From positions 1 to 34,024 of the forward strand of contig JAJBUK010000073.1 of the NCBI GenBank assembly GCA_020860385.1: a stretch of 34,024 bases of DNA. The letters run 5' to 3'. Numbering within the stretch: position 1 is the stretch's first letter; every line of letters starts with the position of its first letter. The stretch is from Clostridiales bacterium (GTDB taxonomy: Bacteria > Bacillota > Clostridia > Oscillospirales > Oscillospiraceae). The position numbers and the translations under genes are program-made. Shown here piece by piece: positions 31,778 through 34,024 of this stretch. Below the pieces are notes generated by a model. That model had not been told where the DNA came from, searched no databases, and was given only the letters and a program-made list of their open reading frames with translations.

Positions 31778-32747
31778 TGGCTTTTCCCCTCCTTCCGGCA
31801 GGCATCCGGGCATAGGCGTTCACGATCTCCGGAGGGATACGATCCAGCAGAGTGACCGCTGCCTCATAATCCCTCCGAAGCTTGGCGTCTTCCAGCTTCT
31901 TGAGGGAGCTCTGTTTCGTGGCATCCGTCAGAGACTGATTCAACTGTGCATTGCTCTTTTTCAGCTTTTTGTTTTCCCTGACGGTATCTGTAAAGGCGAC
32001 ATTGTATTTCTTGAGCTGTGTATCCATCGCCGCTACGCTGGGGATATAGGTGTCCAACAATTTGCAGATCTCTCCCGCTCTGGATTTAGCGTTAAAAGGA
32101 TTGATGCCGGTGAGCAGTGTCTCCAGCTTCTCCCGCTGTTTGGTCAGCTGGGTCATCTCTTTGAACACTCTCGGCGGGATGTGGTCACGTCCTGTCTGGC
32201 TGGCGCTCTCGCCCCGCTCCAGCTCCGGGTACTTCCTGACCATGTGCTTCCAGAACTCATCCTGCCACCAGCTCAGCTTTTTCTTGTTGCCCACAATGTC
32301 CTTGGCGGACAATCTGCCATCCGGCGTCAGCGGGACAAAAGAAAGGTGCATATGGGGCGTTTTCTCGTCCATATGCACCACGGCAGATATGATCGTTTTC
32401 GGGTCTTGATGCTGCTGAATAAACTCCAGCGCATATTGAAAATAGGCTTTGACCTCTGACTTCTTTTTTCCTTTGAAGAATTCCGGACTGGCCGTGACCA
32501 GCGCCTCCACCACACGAACGCTGTCCTTTCTGGTGCGGCAACCGGCTTCGGCGATCTGGCGCTCTGCCTCGGCTCGGTATTTCCTCTTTGGCGTCACCAG
32601 GTGGAAATTTTGCTTACTTTTGCAGGTGTCCACATCGGGGTTGCTGGCATATTTTTCTTTGGTGCGCTCGTTGTGGGCCTCGATATTGCCAATCTCCGGC
32701 CCTTTATATTTGGCAAAGCGCAGGATACCGTATTGTGCCTTCTCCAT
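31761..32747 (-). CDS. MobV family relaxase (Pre/Mob plasmid mobilisation protein)
   Basis: A 328-residue relaxase. Family motifs: an early HNER (residues 25-28), SNPDVDTCKSKQNFHLV, and the metal-binding VVHMDEKTPHMHLSFVPLT, then DGRLSAKDIVGNKKKL. The C-terminal third is a coiled coil. MobV enzymes nick oriT of small mobilisable plasmids and elements. The ATG at 32747 overlaps the stop of the small upstream gene by one base (TGATG). It belongs to a different relaxase family from the MobA/MobL protein of region 1, so the window has two independently mobilisable elements. I could not locate an oriT with confidence. Confidence 0.9.
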   Translation of the reverse strand: MEKAQYGILRFAKYKGPEIGNIEAHNERTKEKYASNPDVDTCKSKQNFHLVTPKRKYRAEAERQIAEAGCRTRKDSVRVVEALVTASPEFFKGKKKSEVKAYFQYALEFIQQHQDPKTIISAVVHMDEKTPHMHLSFVPLTPDGRLSAKDIVGNKKKLSWWQDEFWKHMVRKYPELERGESASQTGRDHIPPRVFKEMTQLTKQREKLETLLTGINPFNAKSRAGEICKLLDTYIPSVAAMDTQLKKYNVAFTDTVRENKKLKKSNAQLNQSLTDATKQSSLKKLEDAKLRRDYEAAVTLLDRIPPEIVNAYARMPAGRRGKANEEVL

Positions 32748-32968
32748 CAACTATCCCTCCTTTTCGTCCAGACCAACTCGTAGCCCAGCACATCGGCAAG
32801 CTGTACGGCTTCCCGATAACGCAGGGATTCTCTTTGCAATTTTGCGGATAAATTGGAAACTGAATCACTCCAACCATACTCATCGGCCAGCAGGTCAACG
32901 ACTTCCTGCATGGTCATACCTTCACGCACAATATGCGCCTTGATTTCATTTCTGATATTTGACTGCAT
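32747..32968 (-). CDS. small HTH-like partner protein of the MobV relaxase
   Basis: A 73-residue protein: MQSNIRNEIKAHIVREGMT, then EYGWSDSVSNLSAKLQRESL and ADVLGYELVW, resembling a Cro-like helix-turn-helix. Similar proteins are regularly encoded directly before MobV genes in Clostridia-type elements; the function is probably regulatory or in relaxosome assembly. The ATG at 32968 has CGGAGG 8 bases upstream. A terminator-like hairpin lies just before the ribosome binding site. Confidence 0.7.
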   Translation of the reverse strand: MQSNIRNEIKAHIVREGMTMQEVVDLLADEYGWSDSVSNLSAKLQRESLRYREAVQLADVLGYELVWTKRRDS

Positions 32969-32993
32969 AATAATTACCTCCGATTTTTCCCAT

Positions 32994-33029
32994 AAAAACA
33001 ACCGATTACACTCTCTGGTGAACCGGTTG
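32994..33029 (-). terminator. terminator-like hairpin before the MobV operon (possible attenuator)
   Basis: CAACCGATT (32999-33007) pairs with AACCGGTTG (33021-33029) with one mismatch and is followed on the minus strand by TTTTTATG. It lies only about 25 bases before the start codon of the small HTH-like gene, so it could end an upstream transcript or attenuate this operon. The remaining interval up to 33360 shows no gene I can support. Confidence 0.5.
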
Positions 33030-33327
33030 CATGGGATGATGTGATTTACACTGACTCTTATTTGCGTTTTTCTGATTGCCGGATGAACTCCTGTCCATAT
33101 GGCGATATTTCTGTATTTACGATATTGTGCGTTTTTGCACGGTTTCACACAAACACCTACAAATCCGCAAAGTTCATTCACCGCTCAGTAAAGCGCATTT
33201 TCGTAACATCTGTTCAGAATACAGCAAATTATTTCACTGTTTTCATTTGCTCTGATTTTGCAACCCGTTTTTCAGGGTAGTGCGGCCTTTTGGCTGCACA
33301 AAAGGGAAATCTGCGGTAAATCGCTGC

Positions 33328-33391
33328 GTACATACGTACACAGAAGAAAAGGGGGGATTTCAATCCCGCCAGTCCTCCGGTACGTACGTAC
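33328..33391. repeat. pair of GTACRTACGTAC repeats
   Basis: GTACATACGTAC at 33328-33339 and GTACGTACGTAC at 33380-33391, self-complementary cores 41 bases apart. The second is inside the 3' end of the primase-like ORF. They may be protein-binding sites; nothing more is visible. Confidence 0.35.
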
Positions 33392-33815
33392 ATGGTGAAA
33401 TACTAAAAAACCCGTTCACATCAGGTCTGGCTATTGCTTCGATTCCCATAAAGCCCCATACACGGCGACCTGCAGCATTCGTAATTTTATTGCAATGCTC
33501 CAGGTTGTACCTCTCCTGACTGGCTATCATGCCGTCACTGAAGCTGCGTGACTTTAACGGTGTCAGGGAATTTTCCTCACACCACATCCGATAAACCTCA
33601 TACAACTCTTTGGAGCTGATAGAAGCATCCGCTTTCAGCCGAATATAACCCTCGGACTCCAGAAAATCGAAAATATTGTTATTATCCCGCTTGACGGCTT
33701 CCCGGTTATCCCTTGCATAATGCGCACCAACGCCAGTTCTGCCAGCTTGTATAACAAAAATAGGGGGAACCCATCTCCCACACAGGTGAGGGATGGATTC
33801 CCCATCATAAATCAT
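33360..33815 (-). CDS. P4/D5-type primase C-terminal remnant
   Basis: From about residue 35 the protein reads RDNREAVKRDNNNIFDFLES, then SSKELYEVYRMWCEENSLTPLKSRSFSDG and RRVWGFMGIEA. This is the C-terminal winged-helix region of phage/plasmid P4-type primases (Pox_D5 domain). The primase and helicase domains that should precede it (several hundred residues) are absent. The first 35 residues have no match I recognise and may be read from unrelated sequence joined at the break. The start at 33815 overlaps the preceding small gene (ATGA), so it may still be translated, but it is best seen as a remnant. Confidence 0.6.
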   Translation of the reverse strand: MIYDGESIPHLCGRWVPPIFVIQAGRTGVGAHYARDNREAVKRDNNNIFDFLESEGYIRLKADASISSKELYEVYRMWCEENSLTPLKSRSFSDGMIASQERYNLEHCNKITNAAGRRVWGFMGIEAIARPDVNGFFSISPCTYVPEDWRD

Positions 33816-33958
33816 GCAGCGGGTTTTAATTCCTCGTCCCGTTCATCAGTGTGGGGACAAGGAGCATCCGCTTGTGGAAATTCAACTTTGTCGCCATACT
33901 TTTCAATCATTCGGGCGAGAAAGTCCATGCACTGCTCAAAGTAAACGTTTTTCTCCAT
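33812..33958 (-). CDS. small protein of unknown function (48 aa), paralogue of the gene at 31595-31777
   Basis: Starts MEKNVYFEQCMDFLARMIEK and ends with an acidic, Pro- and Cys-containing tail. The core matches the 60-aa protein of the same element (FE-C-D-A-KYG pattern). The ATG at 33958 has AAAGGAG 8 bases upstream. Its stop overlaps the next ORF (ATGA). No function is known. Confidence 0.6.
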   Translation of the reverse strand: MEKNVYFEQCMDFLARMIEKYGDKVEFPQADAPCPHTDERDEELKPAA

Positions 33959-33975
33959 AGGCACTGCTCCTTTCA

Positions 33976-34024
33976 TCAAAGCTCCAAGTCCTGCCCACGG
34001 CGACGGGCAGGCTGTGTGTGTTCT
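33976..34024 (-). CDS. C-terminal end of an unidentified protein (partial)
   Basis: The last 15 codons before a stop read EHTQPARRRGQDLEL. The frame runs in from the right edge, and the next gene's ribosome binding site follows directly. A 7-bp hairpin (CCTGCCC/GGGCAGG, 33990-34011) falls within it. Too short to identify. Confidence 0.3.
   Translation of the reverse strand, partial: EHTQPARRRGQDLEL

Noticed and set aside
33001-33400. CRISPR-like or iteron array around the TACGTAC repeats
   Set aside because: Only two copies with no regular spacers; no cas genes anywhere in the window.

Overview
The window looks like a chromosome segment of a GC-rich gut Firmicute, most likely of the Oscillospiraceae/Ruminococcaceae type. 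This is inferred from the Tn4451-like TnpX/TnpV/TnpW gene set, the MobA/MobL and MobV mobilisation genes, Firmicute-style ribosome binding sites and promoters, and the GC-rich core genes. No 16S or other marker gene is present, so the genus is not resolved. Almost every real gene is on the minus strand.

Region 1 (1 to about 14,985) is the right-hand part of an integrative mobilisable element of the TnpX family; its left end is outside the window. Read in transcription order from the right end, the backbone is: large serine recombinase, TnpV, DUF6809, a CD1845-like membrane protein, a 98-aa protein, DUF3847, an oriT, a MobA/MobL relaxase, a CHC2 primase-like protein, a RepA-like ATPase and TnpW (cut by the window edge). 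Two cargo loads sit in this backbone. One is a Type III restriction-modification system (mod, and a res gene broken by a frameshift at a C5 run). The other is an accessory cassette with its own promoters and terminators: an XRE repressor plus ImmA-like protease, a candidate small RNA with an almost ideal promoter and intrinsic terminator, and three translationally coupled genes (DUF4417, EndoU-type RNase, unknown 111-aa protein) that look like a toxin module.

Region 2 (about 15,000-15,890) is a chromosomal scar. It holds 3' remnants of metK and an acyl-CoA dehydrogenase gene joined head to head, plus MITE-like repeats whose ends share GGGAACCTCTGAATAAATG-like sequence.

Region 3 (15,887-28,600) is host sequence. 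One run is dinB (promoter overlapped by a LexA-like box), a lipoprotein cell-wall amidase, and a ZnuACB-type metal ABC transporter, ending in a terminator. Next is ribU under an FMN riboswitch with a terminator platform. Then comes a surface-polysaccharide locus: initiating sugar transferase, GT2, LicD, second glycosyltransferase, Wzy-like polymerase, about 730 bp of structured non-coding DNA, and a CapE-like dehydratase/epimerase.

Region 4 (about 28,600 to the end) is a second, unrelated mobile element, cut by the right window edge. It has a serine recombinase in an operon with RhuM and a small HTH protein under a dyad-flanked promoter, a MobV (Pre/Mob) relaxase with a small partner gene, a remnant of a P4/D5-type primase and two related small ORFs. 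Both mobile elements abut copies of the same dispersed repeat, so the host block between 15,000 and 28,600 is framed by repeats and by two different integrations.
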